From JARRKU01 sp050288425 (lineage in GTDB: Bacteria; Desulfobacterota; Desulfobacteria; Desulfobacterales; Desulfosarcinaceae): a stretch of 64,000 bases of DNA. The notes beneath the pieces were generated by a model. It was given only the letters and a program-made list of their open reading frames with translations, was not told the origin of the DNA and did no database searches. Made by a program: the position numbers and the translations under genes. Positions 34,935 to 44,120 of the stretch are shown one piece after another (the first letter of the stretch is position 1; the number at the start of each line of letters is the position of its first letter). Where the stretch lies: assembly GCA_050288425.1 (NCBI GenBank), contig JBNKDU010000149.1, forward strand, positions 1 to 64,000, written 5' to 3'.

Positions 34935-35837
34935 ATGGCCTTTACCTTCGCACCCGGCAATATCAAAGCTTCCCTCGACCGACTGCTCGCCCCGCGGACA
35001 CTGGTCGTGCTGCTGGCGTTGGCCGGGGTGACCACGGCCGAATTCCGGTTCGACTGGATCGAGAGTGCCATTGGAAACTATCTGGTCACTACGAATCCCC
35101 GGCGTCCCGAATCGGGTACCGGCTGGGAGCAGGGCCGCCAGAGTGCCGCGGCACGCCAGGCCTTGAACCAGTTCACCAGCCAGCGCAGCGACGTGCAGCG
35201 CGAGGCGCTGCAGGCCACCACCATGGGGCAGGTGGTGAACGGCATTACCGACGACCGGGGGGCCATGATCTCCGCGGCCCGTTTCGTCGCCCTCTATTTG
35301 AAGCTGCCGCCGGTCCTGTCCCGGGAGCTCGTTTCGCCCTATGCGCTATTGACGCGTCTGAGCAACGGCCAGTGGCAGCGGACCTTCTTCCAACGCCGCG
35401 ATCAACAACTGTCCATCTACCTGTTGGACCCGCACAGCCAAGTGCTTCTACGGATCGAAGTCGCACCGGGTTTGGTGGAATTGATCCAGCGCGGCGAAGT
35501 CGCCATCGAAACCGGCCTGGATCAATTGAGCGATTTCAGCGACGGCATCTATCCGGCCGACCGGTTTTTCAACGCCTTGAACAGCCTGCCGGCGGAAATC
35601 CGGGAGGGGGTTATCGCCCATCCCGAGGAATTGCTGCGCATCAACGGACGAATCGTGCGGGTCGGAATTTCCAACCAGGCAAGCGGCGATGCTGTGGACC
35701 TGGGCTTCGAAGTGGAGGAAGCCGGCGGCACCCGGGTGGTTCTCACTCCGGCCCGTACCAGGGATGTGCGCCGTCTGCAATGGGCTCTGGACCATCGGGA
35801 CCGGCTGCCCTGGCAGTCGGGGGAAGGGCCGCCATGA
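34935..35837 (+). CDS. Conserved hypothetical envelope protein upstream of PBP1A
   Basis: A 300-residue protein with one likely N-terminal membrane segment (residues about 20-38, RTLVVLLALAGVTTAEF) and a mainly alpha/beta extracytoplasmic part. No known motif was recognised. The stop overlaps the PBP1A start (ATGA at 35834-35837), and PBP1A overlaps the SPOR gene in the same way, so the three proteins are made together. A role as a PBP1A partner or regulator is inferred from this linkage alone. Confidence 0.65.
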   Translation: MAFTFAPGNIKASLDRLLAPRTLVVLLALAGVTTAEFRFDWIESAIGNYLVTTNPRRPESGTGWEQGRQSAAARQALNQFTSQRSDVQREALQATTMGQVVNGITDDRGAMISAARFVALYLKLPPVLSRELVSPYALLTRLSNGQWQRTFFQRRDQQLSIYLLDPHSQVLLRIEVAPGLVELIQRGEVAIETGLDQLSDFSDGIYPADRFFNALNSLPAEIREGVIAHPEELLRINGRIVRVGISNQASGDAVDLGFEVEEAGGTRVVLTPARTRDVRRLQWALDHRDRLPWQSGEGPP

Positions 35838-37864
35838 CGCCGGGGGGCCGCATGCTGCGTTGGGGCGGCGGGGTGATGGCGCTGGCACTCGCCTTCTGCG
35901 GAGCGGGAGCCGTGGCCATGGTGTTGTTGCTGTTTTACACCGTGGCGGATCTGCCACGGGTCCCCGAACCCCTGCGGCGGATCATCGAAATTCCGCCTAC
36001 GGAGATTTTCGCGGCCGACGGCGAGCGAGTGCTGCAGATCGGCGGCCGCGAATTCACGCCCCTGAACCAGGTGTCGCCACAGCTCATTCAGGCCGTTCTG
36101 GCCACCGAAGATCATCGTTTCTGGGATCACCACGGTATCAACAAGCTGCGTCTGGTCAAGGCATTGGCCATCACCCTTTTCTCCCGGGACCGGGTTCAGG
36201 GTGCCTCCTCCATCACCCAGCAACTGGCCAAGAATCTATTTTTCAGTTTCGAGCAGACCTATACACGCAAATTCAGGGAGTTGCTGGTGGCCTTGCAGAT
36301 CGAGGCGCAGTTCAGCAAGCAGGAGATCCTGGAGGCCTATCTCAACCAGATCTATTTCGGCCCGGGCGCCCAGGGGGTGGGCGCCGCCGCCCGCTGCTTC
36401 TTCGGCAAGACCGCCGCCCAGCTCGACCTTGCCGAGGCCGCGCTGCTGGCCGGACTGCCCAAGTCGCCCACCCGTTATAACCCCCTGCGTCATCCGGATC
36501 GCGCCCGGGGCCGTCAACGGATCGTATTGGGGCGCATGCAGGCGGCCGGCTTCATTTCCCATGACGCGGCCGAGGCGGCGCGAACAGAAGCGTTGGCTTT
36601 TCGCAACGAGGTCAACAGCGGCCCCGACGGGGGTTATTTCGTGGATTGGGTACTCAAGACCCTGGAGGCGCGGTACGGCGCCCAGGTGGTCTACCACGGC
36701 GGTCTAAAGGTCACCACCACCATCGATCCGCAACTGCAGCGACTGGCCCGGGAAAGCCTCCAGCGGGGACTGGGGGATCTCGACGCCGTCATGGGCATGA
36801 CGCCGGCCACGGCCGACGGCCACCGGGTGACCCTGGCGGAGCGGCCCCAGGGGGCCCTGGTGGCCGTGCAGGTCAATTCCGGCGCCGTCAAGGCCCTGGT
36901 GGGCGGCCGCGACTACGCGCGCACCGAATACAACCGGGCCGTGCAGAACCACCGTCTGCCGGGCTCGGGGTTCAAGCCCTTTCTCTATTACGCGGCCTTC
37001 GAAAGCCAGGGACTTTCGCCGGCCGGGGTGGTGACCGACAAGCCCGTGACCATCCCGGTGGCCGGTGCCCCGGACTGGAAGCCGCGCAATTTCGAACGCG
37101 AATACCAGGGCTCCATGATTCTGAAACAGGCGTTCACCCGATCGATCAACACCGTGGCGGCCCAATTGGTGGCCCTGGCCGGACCGCAAAACGTCATCGA
37201 CGTGGCCCGGCGTTGCGGCATCGCCAGCCCCCTGGAGCCGGTCTTTTCCGTGGCCTTGGGGACGTCGGGGGTCAGCCCCCTGGAGATGGCTTCGGCCTTC
37301 GGCACCTTCGCCTCCGGCGGCATTCATTACCCTCCCTTCGGAATCTGGCGGGTCGAGGACGCCTTCGGCCAGGTGCTGGAGGAGCATATCGTCAGTGGTG
37401 TCAAAGTGCTGGACCCGGTCCTGACCTACCAGTTGGTGGACATGATGCAGGGTGTGGTGGATCATGGAACCGGGCAGGTGATCCGAAAGATGGGGTTCGG
37501 CAAACCGGCGGCCGGGAAAACCGGCACCACCAACGGCTACAAGGATGCCTGGTTCACCGGATTCACCCCCACCCTGAGTACATCGGTGTGGGTGGGCTTC
37601 GACCGCGAGGAGGGACTCAAGGATGCCCATCGCGTCGGCATTACCGGCGGGCGCGGGGCAGCACCCGTATGGGCGCGCTTCATGATCCGGGCCACCGAAG
37701 GGGAGCCGCCCCGGCCCTTCATCCAGCCGGGTGGGATTCACTTCGATTATCGCGATGCCGCCACCGGCGCTGCTTCGTTTGCCGGCCGGCCGGACGCGGT
37801 CCGCGTGGCCCTGCGAAACGGGTATGGCCCGGGCGGCATCCCTCCGGAACGGGAGGTTCCATGA
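35834..37864 (+). CDS. mrcA: Bifunctional class A penicillin-binding protein (PBP1A type)
   Basis: Polymerises and crosslinks peptidoglycan. One membrane anchor (about 14-36) is followed by a GT51 glycosyltransferase domain (ATEDHRFWDHHG near 90, GASSITQQLAKNLFF near 125, EAYLNQIYFG near 170) and a transpeptidase domain (SGFK near 377-380, SINT near 436, KTGTTNGYKDAW near 561). The ATG at 35834 is used, giving 676 residues; the longer open frame from 35372 is an overlap with the previous gene. Coupled on both sides by ATGA overlaps. Confidence 0.96.
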   Translation: MTPGGRMLRWGGGVMALALAFCGAGAVAMVLLLFYTVADLPRVPEPLRRIIEIPPTEIFAADGERVLQIGGREFTPLNQVSPQLIQAVLATEDHRFWDHHGINKLRLVKALAITLFSRDRVQGASSITQQLAKNLFFSFEQTYTRKFRELLVALQIEAQFSKQEILEAYLNQIYFGPGAQGVGAAARCFFGKTAAQLDLAEAALLAGLPKSPTRYNPLRHPDRARGRQRIVLGRMQAAGFISHDAAEAARTEALAFRNEVNSGPDGGYFVDWVLKTLEARYGAQVVYHGGLKVTTTIDPQLQRLARESLQRGLGDLDAVMGMTPATADGHRVTLAERPQGALVAVQVNSGAVKALVGGRDYARTEYNRAVQNHRLPGSGFKPFLYYAAFESQGLSPAGVVTDKPVTIPVAGAPDWKPRNFEREYQGSMILKQAFTRSINTVAAQLVALAGPQNVIDVARRCGIASPLEPVFSVALGTSGVSPLEMASAFGTFASGGIHYPPFGIWRVEDAFGQVLEEHIVSGVKVLDPVLTYQLVDMMQGVVDHGTGQVIRKMGFGKPAAGKTGTTNGYKDAWFTGFTPTLSTSVWVGFDREEGLKDAHRVGITGGRGAAPVWARFMIRATEGEPPRPFIQPGGIHFDYRDAATGAASFAGRPDAVRVALRNGYGPGGIPPEREVP

Positions 37865-39285
37865 ATGCCGCCCTGCGCCATTTCGCCATGCGTTTCTGGC
37901 TGACGGCGTTTGCCGGCGGCCTCTCCGCAATCGCGCTGCTGCCATGGTGGCAACGGTTCATGGGAATCCATTGGCTTGTTTTTCCCGGGTTGCTGATTCT
38001 GGCGGGTTGGTTCGTCCTGGCGGGACGGGGTTTGAATCGCACGGGCCTTTGGCTGCTGCGCCGCCACTTCAAGGAGGCCGCCGTGTGGATGCGGGCCGGA
38101 ATGGCGCCGGAGGCGGAGACGACGTACCAAAAGGCCATGGCCGTTTTCGACAGTTTCTGGCTGTCGCCCGGGGCGCGGAACCGGGCCGCACCCCGGTGTA
38201 CGGGCGCCTTGGCCCGATATTACCTCGGCGGCTCATCGACGAATCCCCAGGCACGCGACTGGGTCGCCGGCTATTTGAAGCAATACCCCGCTGATGAAGA
38301 AGTAGCCGAAACCTGGCTGGAACAACTGACCCTCTATCCGGACCATCTGGCGATCGAGCACGAGGCCGCCGCCGAGGTGGCGCATGCCCACCCGGACCAT
38401 CCGCGGGTTCAGCAACTCCTGACGCAGTTCTATCTCTCCGTCGGCCGAATGGATTTCGACGCCCGCCAGACCTACCGACGCGCCTGGAAAATGGAGCCGT
38501 TGCCGGATGAGTCGGTGTGTCGGCTGGCCCGCCTGCTGCTCGAAGAAGCTGCCGTCGGCCCGTGGGCCCTGCAGGTGTATCTCAAGGCCCGGGAGGCCGG
38601 TGAAGAAGGTGTCCTGGAGGGTCTGGCCGCCGCGGTTCGCTGGCTGCCGCCCAGCCCGGTGAACCGGGCGGACCTGGCAAAGGCCCGGTCCCTGTTGGAA
38701 AAAATCGATGCCTCCGAGCGGGAACACCTCACCCGGCGGTTCAAACCCGTGGCGGTGGCGACGCAGCCGGCAGTAAGGCGGCCCAAAAGGAATTTGCCTT
38801 CCTTCGATGCCCGGCGATGGCTGGGGCCCGTGCAGACCATGATCTGTGCACTGGGCTCGGGTTTGGGCACCCTGGGAAGCGGGATTCACTTGGGACCCCG
38901 GTTCCTGCGCCTGGTTGCGGCGATGGTCTTGCTCGTGGGGGTGGGACTGGGGGTCCGGCAGTTTTGGCGACCCGCGCCCGAGGCACCACCGGAGGCGATC
39001 GCCGTGCCGGAGGCGCCGGTGGTCACCGATCCCTTCACCATTCAGGTCGCCTCCTACCTGCGGGCCGAAGACGCCCAAAGGTTCGTGGACCAATTGAGCC
39101 GGCAGGGGCTGGCCGCCTTCCGGACCAAGGCCACCAGCGCCGACCGGACCTGGTACCAGGTGAAGATTTCCCATTTCGCCACCCAGTCCGAGGCGCAATC
39201 CTACGGCCGGGAACTGAAATCGAAGGGTTGGATCGATGACTTTTACGTGGCCAACTACCCGCCGGTTCCGGCCGCCAGGCCTTAG
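37861..39285 (+). CDS. Membrane protein with helical repeats and a C-terminal SPOR domain
   Basis: 474 residues. Two N-terminal membrane segments (about 12-52), a helical-repeat middle resembling TPR (about 70-270), a third hydrophobic segment near 345-365, and a C-terminal SPOR domain (about 397-470: DPFTIQVASYLRAEDAQRFV, WYQVKISHFATQSEAQSYG). SPOR domains bind denuded septal peptidoglycan. The start overlaps the PBP1A stop by 4 bp, so this protein may guide PBP1A to septal or growing sites. The function is inferred. Confidence 0.8.
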   Translation: MNAALRHFAMRFWLTAFAGGLSAIALLPWWQRFMGIHWLVFPGLLILAGWFVLAGRGLNRTGLWLLRRHFKEAAVWMRAGMAPEAETTYQKAMAVFDSFWLSPGARNRAAPRCTGALARYYLGGSSTNPQARDWVAGYLKQYPADEEVAETWLEQLTLYPDHLAIEHEAAAEVAHAHPDHPRVQQLLTQFYLSVGRMDFDARQTYRRAWKMEPLPDESVCRLARLLLEEAAVGPWALQVYLKAREAGEEGVLEGLAAAVRWLPPSPVNRADLAKARSLLEKIDASEREHLTRRFKPVAVATQPAVRRPKRNLPSFDARRWLGPVQTMICALGSGLGTLGSGIHLGPRFLRLVAAMVLLVGVGLGVRQFWRPAPEAPPEAIAVPEAPVVTDPFTIQVASYLRAEDAQRFVDQLSRQGLAAFRTKATSADRTWYQVKISHFATQSEAQSYGRELKSKGWIDDFYVANYPPVPAARP

Positions 39286-39323
39286 GGTTCGCGCAGAAAG
39301 GGATGGGCCTGCTCATTTTGGCC
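39282..39323. repeat. Copy 1 of a short intergenic repeat
   Basis: CTTAGGGTTCGCGCAGAAAG begins here and resembles the copy at 40671 (14-base shared core TTAGGGTTCGCGCA, then a GGGCCTG block further on). It overlaps the end of the SPOR gene. Confidence 0.45.
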
Positions 39324-39411
39324 TGGTTTCGGCGGGAGTCCGTAACCTCCGTCCGGGCGATCTTGAATTCTCCGGGAGCCGAACGAGTCACTGCAAATAT
39401 GAAACCGGGGA

Positions 39412-40605
39412 TCAGAAGGATTTCGAGAATCCCATGAACTGATCGTATTCCGTGTCCATGGCGTTGCCGTCGGCATCCTTGCCGTTGAAGCTGAAGACGA
39501 TATGGCTGGGGTCGATGGTGCCGTCGGCATTTTCATTCTGGGTCAGGGTGAACCGCACCACGGCGGACATTTTCTTTTCGTCATAGTAGACGCTGGTGGG
39601 ATACAAGGGTGGATTGACTTCCGTATCGGGCGTGCCGAGTCCGAAATTGTAGTTCATCCCCGGCCGGGGTTCGGTGGAGCGCTCGATGGTCCAATTGGTG
39701 ATGTTTTCGATGGATTCGCGGTCCATCTCCTTGTTGAACTGGAATTCCATGGTAAAGGTCTTGCCGGCATCGGCATTGGCCAGGTATTGGTCCAGCACCG
39801 ACAGGGCCGTGTTGGGCTTATGGTAGTATGGAAAGGAGCTGTCGGCGTAGGCGAACATCAGTCGGGGCTTGGTGGCCTTACCGATGTAGCCGTCCAGCAG
39901 GGCGGCCAACCCCTCGTCCTTGTCTTTCAGCAAATCATGGATTCGATCGGCCTCTTCCATCCGGCCGGCGTCGGCGTAGGTATAGCCCATCTCTTCATAG
40001 GCATTGTAGAAATCGCGATCCATTTGGATGGCCCGTTCGAACTGCTCGATGGCTTCATCGTACTTTTTCTGATCGCGAAGGGTCTGCCCCAGCCCGAAAT
40101 AACCGTTGCGGCTCTGGGCGCCGCCCCGTTCGATGATGTTGTTGAACTGCCGTTCCGCATCCCGGTGGCGGCCGGCCTTTAAATAACCTTGGCCCAGGGC
40201 GTAACGATTGGCGGGGTCGTCATACAGGCGCACGGCGGTTTCATAGGCTTCGATGGCCTCGCCGGTACGTTCCTGGCGATAAAGCAGGTTGCCCAGGTCC
40301 AGGTAGAGTCGGTCATCGGTCTGATTGGCCTGGATGGCCTGCTCGTAGGCCTTGATGGCGGCTTTCGGTTCCCCCAGGGACTGAAAGGCCATGGAGGCAT
40401 ACCGGGTGGCGTCGTAGGCGTACGTGGAGTAGGGCGACAATCGGAAGGCCTGCTGGAAACTCTTGGCCGCCGCGGCATAGTCCTTTTTCTGGTACTGGTC
40501 GATGCCGGTGTTCAACGCCTGGGTGGCCAGGGTCTCCATCTGTCCGGCATTGTCGCCGGTGGCGGCAAACAGATTATCGGCGGATCCCGCACTTAAGACG
40601 TCCAT
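39412..40605 (-). CDS. Tetratricopeptide-repeat protein with Ig-like C-terminal part
   Basis: 397 residues. TPR-like helical pairs run from about 28 to 225 (DYAAAAKSFQQAFRLSP, PKAAIKAYEQAIQANQ, GEAIEAYETAVRLY, YDEAIEQFERAIQMD). The C-terminal part (about 275-385) is beta-rich, and KTFTMEFQFNKEMDRESIENITNW resembles Ig-like Big_5 modules that occur in surface proteins. No signal peptide is visible at the chosen start MDVLSAGSADNLF, so its location is unclear. It faces the SPOR gene tail to tail. Confidence 0.75.
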   Translation of the reverse strand: MDVLSAGSADNLFAATGDNAGQMETLATQALNTGIDQYQKKDYAAAAKSFQQAFRLSPYSTYAYDATRYASMAFQSLGEPKAAIKAYEQAIQANQTDDRLYLDLGNLLYRQERTGEAIEAYETAVRLYDDPANRYALGQGYLKAGRHRDAERQFNNIIERGGAQSRNGYFGLGQTLRDQKKYDEAIEQFERAIQMDRDFYNAYEEMGYTYADAGRMEEADRIHDLLKDKDEGLAALLDGYIGKATKPRLMFAYADSSFPYYHKPNTALSVLDQYLANADAGKTFTMEFQFNKEMDRESIENITNWTIERSTEPRPGMNYNFGLGTPDTEVNPPLYPTSVYYDEKKMSAVVRFTLTQNENADGTIDPSHIVFSFNGKDADGNAMDTEYDQFMGFSKSF

Positions 40606-40670
40606 TCCAGGCCTTTCATCAGCAATCTAGAAACCACTCACCCTCTTTATCGACCGATGCGCATCAAACT

Positions 40671-40713
40671 TTAGGGTTCGCGCAAAACGGTGTCCCGGGG
40701 CCTGGTCCCGCCA
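40671..40713. repeat. Copy 2 of a short intergenic repeat
   Basis: TTTAGGGTTCGCGCAAAACG, with the same 14-base core as the copy at 39282 and a GGGGCCTGGT block about 25 bases on. It lies between two minus-strand genes. Confidence 0.45.
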
Positions 40714-40734
40714 TGGGTGGGATTCCCGTTCCGC

Positions 40735-41649
40735 CTAGATCTTGCGCATGGCAAAATCCTTGTGTTCCGGGATGAAATCGCGGGTGAGCCGCTGGGAGTG
40801 GATAGTGGTGAGCAACTTTTCGCCGATCAGCGCGCATGCCGGCAATGCCAGCATGCCGAAATCGATGGCCAAGCCGGCGCGGTAGGATGTCCAAGTGAAC
40901 ACCAGGTGGACGACAACGGCCACCTCCACCAGCCCCAGCACGAAACCGAACCCGTTATAGCGGTTGTAGAGGTAGCCGCCTCCCGGAATCAGCAGCGATC
41001 GGAGGGTGGCCCTGAATTTGGTCTTGAATTCCAGCTTGCAGGCCGGGCACATGACCGAGCCTGTCTTCAGCACATTGGTACAGCTGGGACACATGTAGAG
41101 GCGCTCCTGGAGATAGCCCACCTCTTTGGGCCTGAGCGGAACGCGCGCCAGCAGGGCTTTGATCTTCTTTTTTTCCCTGTGCCCGATGCCGGGGAAGGTC
41201 TCCTGGGACCCCTCCTTGTACCGGACCACCAGCGAGCGGCCACTGAGCTCGAGGGCGGAGCAGTCTTCGTACAGGATCTGAGAGATGGCGCTCCGGCAGG
41301 CGTAGTTGAAGCGGGTGGGGATATGGAGGATGCGTTTTTCGGTAAATATCAGGATGGCCCGTTTGAAAAAGAGGAAGGCCGGGCCGGTGGCGAGTCTCTC
41401 CTTGACGCTGACCGGCGAATAGCCGGTGGTCAGGCAGAGAATGGTCTCGTCCGGCTGCAGGAAGAATTTCACGAAGGTGGTCTTGACGATCAGTTTGCGC
41501 TGGCGTTTTTCGATGCCTTTCTTGTAGACGCCGTTGTGATTGGTGAAGATGGTGTCGCGATCCACGGGTACGCCGAATATGGAAAGGGGTTGACCGAAAA
41601 TATTCTGACTGGGGGTTGGCGCCGACGCCAGGGCCATGGTCTGAGACAT
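40735..41649 (-). CDS. Zinc-ribbon membrane protein with PH-like N-terminal domain
   Basis: 304 residues. The N-terminal half resembles a bacterial PH-like domain (TTFVKFFLQPDETILCLTTGYSP, AILIFTEKRILHI). A zinc ribbon follows with CPSC (near 187-190) and CPAC (near 201-204), then two hydrophobic stretches near 238-275 (GFVLGLVEVAVVVHLVFTW). A strong AGGAGG ribosome site lies 8 bp before the ATG. Function unknown; a membrane-linked role is likely. Confidence 0.65.
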   Translation of the reverse strand: MSQTMALASAPTPSQNIFGQPLSIFGVPVDRDTIFTNHNGVYKKGIEKRQRKLIVKTTFVKFFLQPDETILCLTTGYSPVSVKERLATGPAFLFFKRAILIFTEKRILHIPTRFNYACRSAISQILYEDCSALELSGRSLVVRYKEGSQETFPGIGHREKKKIKALLARVPLRPKEVGYLQERLYMCPSCTNVLKTGSVMCPACKLEFKTKFRATLRSLLIPGGGYLYNRYNGFGFVLGLVEVAVVVHLVFTWTSYRAGLAIDFGMLALPACALIGEKLLTTIHSQRLTRDFIPEHKDFAMRKI

Positions 41650-42041
41650 GTGCTGGATCCTCCTCGATTTGGTATCACCTGCTCTTCAGGCAATTCGAGA
41701 TTTCTGCAAGGGGCATACCAGTGCGGTCGTTGTCGCCCATAAGGTGCAGGACGCGACCATCGACCGATGGTTTCCGGGTTTGTTTGTCCGACGCGAGGTG
41801 TCGTCGCCCTTCCGCCGGATTCAGGATGAGCACTGTTCGTCAATCCATAGTGAACACTTGTGCACGGGTGCATCCATCGCGAACGGAGGATCGGGCCGGC
41901 TGCATTCGATCGACATCTGGGTCGGGGCGGATCGGTTTCCATTTGGCAGGCGGTATGGTACATACCAGCCCGCCCGGAAGGTATGCGCTGCCGCTGCTGA
42001 GCCGGACGCAGCCATTTTTTCTGATGAACGGACGAGGCGGT
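41650..42041. other. Non-coding gap between divergent genes
   Basis: A 392-bp gap between the divergent PH/zinc-ribbon gene and the membrane-protein gene. Open frames cross it, but none has conserved sequence or a ribosome site. It must hold the promoters for both genes; no convincing -35/-10 pair was found. Confidence 0.3.
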
Positions 42042-42923
42042 ATGAACACCTTGCTGAGGATCCTGACCCTCCAGTCGGTCAAGGATCTGTTGCGCTACAA
42101 ATCTTTTTTCCTGCTGATCTTTCTGCTTGTCCTGGCCGACCGGGTGGTTCACCGCTATGTCAAATCACCGGGGGGGTTGCTCCAATTGCCCGACGGCCCG
42201 GTCCTTACCCCGGAAACCGCCGAATTCGTATTCAACCGATTGCCGGTCAAGCTGGCCCAATTCCTGTTTACGCCGCAATTGATGCTCATTATCGCCGGCC
42301 TCTTCCTCCTCAAACAGGTGATCTCCCTCTGGCCATCCTCCGACATGCGGCGCATGCACCGTCGCGAGCGGGGACGATTCGGTGTATTCGAGGCCCTGGC
42401 GGCCCTGCGTTGGCAACAGATGGTCTGGGATGCCCTGGCCGTGGCCACGGTTTGTCTGGCGGCGGCGGGCTGGATGGCCCTGGCCTATCTCACGGCATGG
42501 GCCGGTTGGCAGTTACAGCGTGGCATCTTCTGGCTGGTCTGGTTTGGCGGGCTTGGTCTGTGCAGCCTGCCGCTGGTAATGGCCGGTTTCAGCTATTCAT
42601 CCAAATTGGCCGTGATCGCCCAGGGCAGTTTCGTAACCCGGTTCCGGTTGTTTTTGTGTCTGTTCACCAATTGGCGTCTGGCGTGGATATCCTGGCTCTT
42701 CTTCGCCGTCCGCATCGTCTTCGAATTCATTTTCGTGGCCGCCATTCCGGCCGGCGCCATCCTCCTGATCGATAGTTTCTGGCTGCGGATCATGGTGGCG
42801 GCCCTTTCGGCCACACCGGTCTACTCCTACCTCAAGATGGCCTCGTTCAAATTCTTCCTGCAGGCCTACCGGCCCTATGACCTGGTGCGCCGGGAGTACG
42901 GTCGATATTACGACAAAATGTGA
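42042..42923 (+). CDS. Multi-pass membrane protein of unknown function
   Basis: A 293-residue protein with about five to six hydrophobic segments (near 20-36, 78-98, 128-155, 160-185, 220-245 and 246-265). Loops are Arg/Lys rich (MRRMHRRERGRFG), which fixes a cytoplasmic side. No family motif was recognised. ATG 42042 or ATG 42024 could start it. The tail VRREYGRYYDKM ends 64 bp before the stop of the convergent selenoprotein gene. Confidence 0.65.
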   Translation: MNTLLRILTLQSVKDLLRYKSFFLLIFLLVLADRVVHRYVKSPGGLLQLPDGPVLTPETAEFVFNRLPVKLAQFLFTPQLMLIIAGLFLLKQVISLWPSSDMRRMHRRERGRFGVFEALAALRWQQMVWDALAVATVCLAAAGWMALAYLTAWAGWQLQRGIFWLVWFGGLGLCSLPLVMAGFSYSSKLAVIAQGSFVTRFRLFLCLFTNWRLAWISWLFFAVRIVFEFIFVAAIPAGAILLIDSFWLRIMVAALSATPVYSYLKMASFKFFLQAYRPYDLVRREYGRYYDKM

Positions 42924-42987
42924 GTCCCCGATGATGGAGGAGACCCCGGACAGGCACCTCTGGCTTCCGGCAGACCTGCAGAAGCGA

Positions 42988-43842
42988 TCAGCGCTTGTCC
43001 GCCTTTTCCGCCAGGGCTTCGTCGATGGCTTGTTTGAAGCCGCGCAGAGACCGGTCCGCCAGTCGCCTGCCGTTGATGAAAATGGTCGGCGTGCCCCTTA
43101 CCCCGGCCTGTTGGCCTTCCCGCAGGTCGTCCCTGATCCGGTTCTGGGTCTCGGCTGCCAACATGTCTCGCGCGAAGCGTTTCGGATCCAACCCGAGCTG
43201 GTCGCGGATTTCGGTGATCTTGGCTTCGTTCAGCCGGTTGTAGTTTTGAAACAAGCGGTCGTGGAACTCCCAGAATTTCCCCTGGGCACGGGCGGCGATG
43301 GAGGCCTGGGCCGCTTGCAAGGCATATTTGTGATTGCGCAAGGGAAAGTGTTTGAAAGCGATCTTGACTCTTCGGGGATATTGCTCGAGCACCTGCTCGA
43401 GTACCGGTGTCAACCGGGCGCAGTACGGTCACTGAAAGTCGCTGAATACCGCAATATTCACGACGGCGTCGGCCGCGCCCTTGTAGGGTGCCTCGCGGAT
43501 ATCGATATTTTCGATCTGGCGGATGCGGACCATCTGCACCGTGGCCTCTTCGCGGCTCAGCAAAAAGAGCGTATCCGGGGAAGGACCTTGTCTGACCTGG
43601 TCGATTTTCCCGCCTACCTCGATGGCATCCCTGAGTTGTCCATCGGCACCATAGATCAGCAATTGTCCTTCTTCCGTAAGCACGTAAATTTGTCCCCGGT
43701 CGGTCGAGACCAGCAAATCGACGGGTTTCTTGCCGACCCGGAGCGTTTGCAGGACCTTCCATTCACTCGCGGCCATGACCGCCGGCGACCAGGCGATGAG
43801 CACCAGCAGGCAAGCCATGAGTCCCAGAATGTATTTTCGCAT
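42988..43842 (-). CDS. Thioredoxin-fold (DsbA-like) selenoprotein with in-frame TGA
   Basis: The sequence shows one continuous gene interrupted by a single TGA at 43431-43429. Reading it as selenocysteine gives FSDFQ-U-PYCARL at residues 133-143, in which Sec138 replaces the first Cys of a CPYC thioredoxin motif. The N-terminus (MRKYILGLMACLLVLIAWSP) is a signal peptide. Residues about 25-115 are beta-propeller-like, and the DsbA/thioredoxin domain continues to residue 284 (FPLRNHKYALQAAQAS, GTPTIFINGRRL). The ATG at 43842 has a GAGGTGG site. A hairpin lies 27 bases after the TGA. Such a protein would act in periplasmic thiol redox chemistry. A nonsense mutation is the alternative. Confidence 0.88.
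43384..43417 (-). promoter_or_regulatory. Candidate bacterial SECIS element
   Basis: In the mRNA a perfect 7-bp stem CUCGAGC / GCUCGAG (plus-strand 43401-43395 and 43390-43384) carries the 4-base loop AGGU. The stem begins 27 and the loop 34 bases after the UGA, and a G is the second loop base, within what is expected for bacterial SECIS elements. A second small stem CCGGU/ACCGG lies between (43404-43417). Confidence 0.6.
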
Positions 43843-44120
43843 GTTTCCACCTCGATTGCGGGTTGTGGGTTGGCGAGGGGCGATGGGCGCGGCATCGGAC
43901 CGAACGGGTCGATGACATGATCGGCCGGGGTCGGTTCGGCCTTGCAGGCCCGGTCTTCCAGCGACACGCGCGGATATCCCCACGGCGGTTTTCAGTAGAC
44001 TTACACGGTTTTCGCCGCCGCGTCCATGGGCCGGTGATCATGGCGATCGATCGATGGATCCGGGTCAACCGTCCGGGCGCCAATCATCTTGACAAGTTCG
44101 CCTCTCCCATGCCACAAACG
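43843..44120. other. Gap upstream of the selenoprotein gene
   Basis: About 280 bp between the selenoprotein start and the tRNA-Pro terminator. The region is GC-rich, and no gene, repeat or clear promoter pair was found. It should contain the selenoprotein promoter. Confidence 0.3.

Noticed and set aside
36646..39285. Open frame extending the SPOR gene upstream through PBP1A
   Set aside because: The extension overlaps conserved PBP1A transpeptidase sequence; ATG 37861 with ATGA coupling is the right start.
43413..43429. Two separate genes or a pseudogene at 42988-43413 and 43429-43983
   Set aside because: The single TGA lies exactly at the first Cys of the CPYC motif, the frame is unbroken on both sides, and a hairpin follows, so one selenoprotein gene explains the region better.
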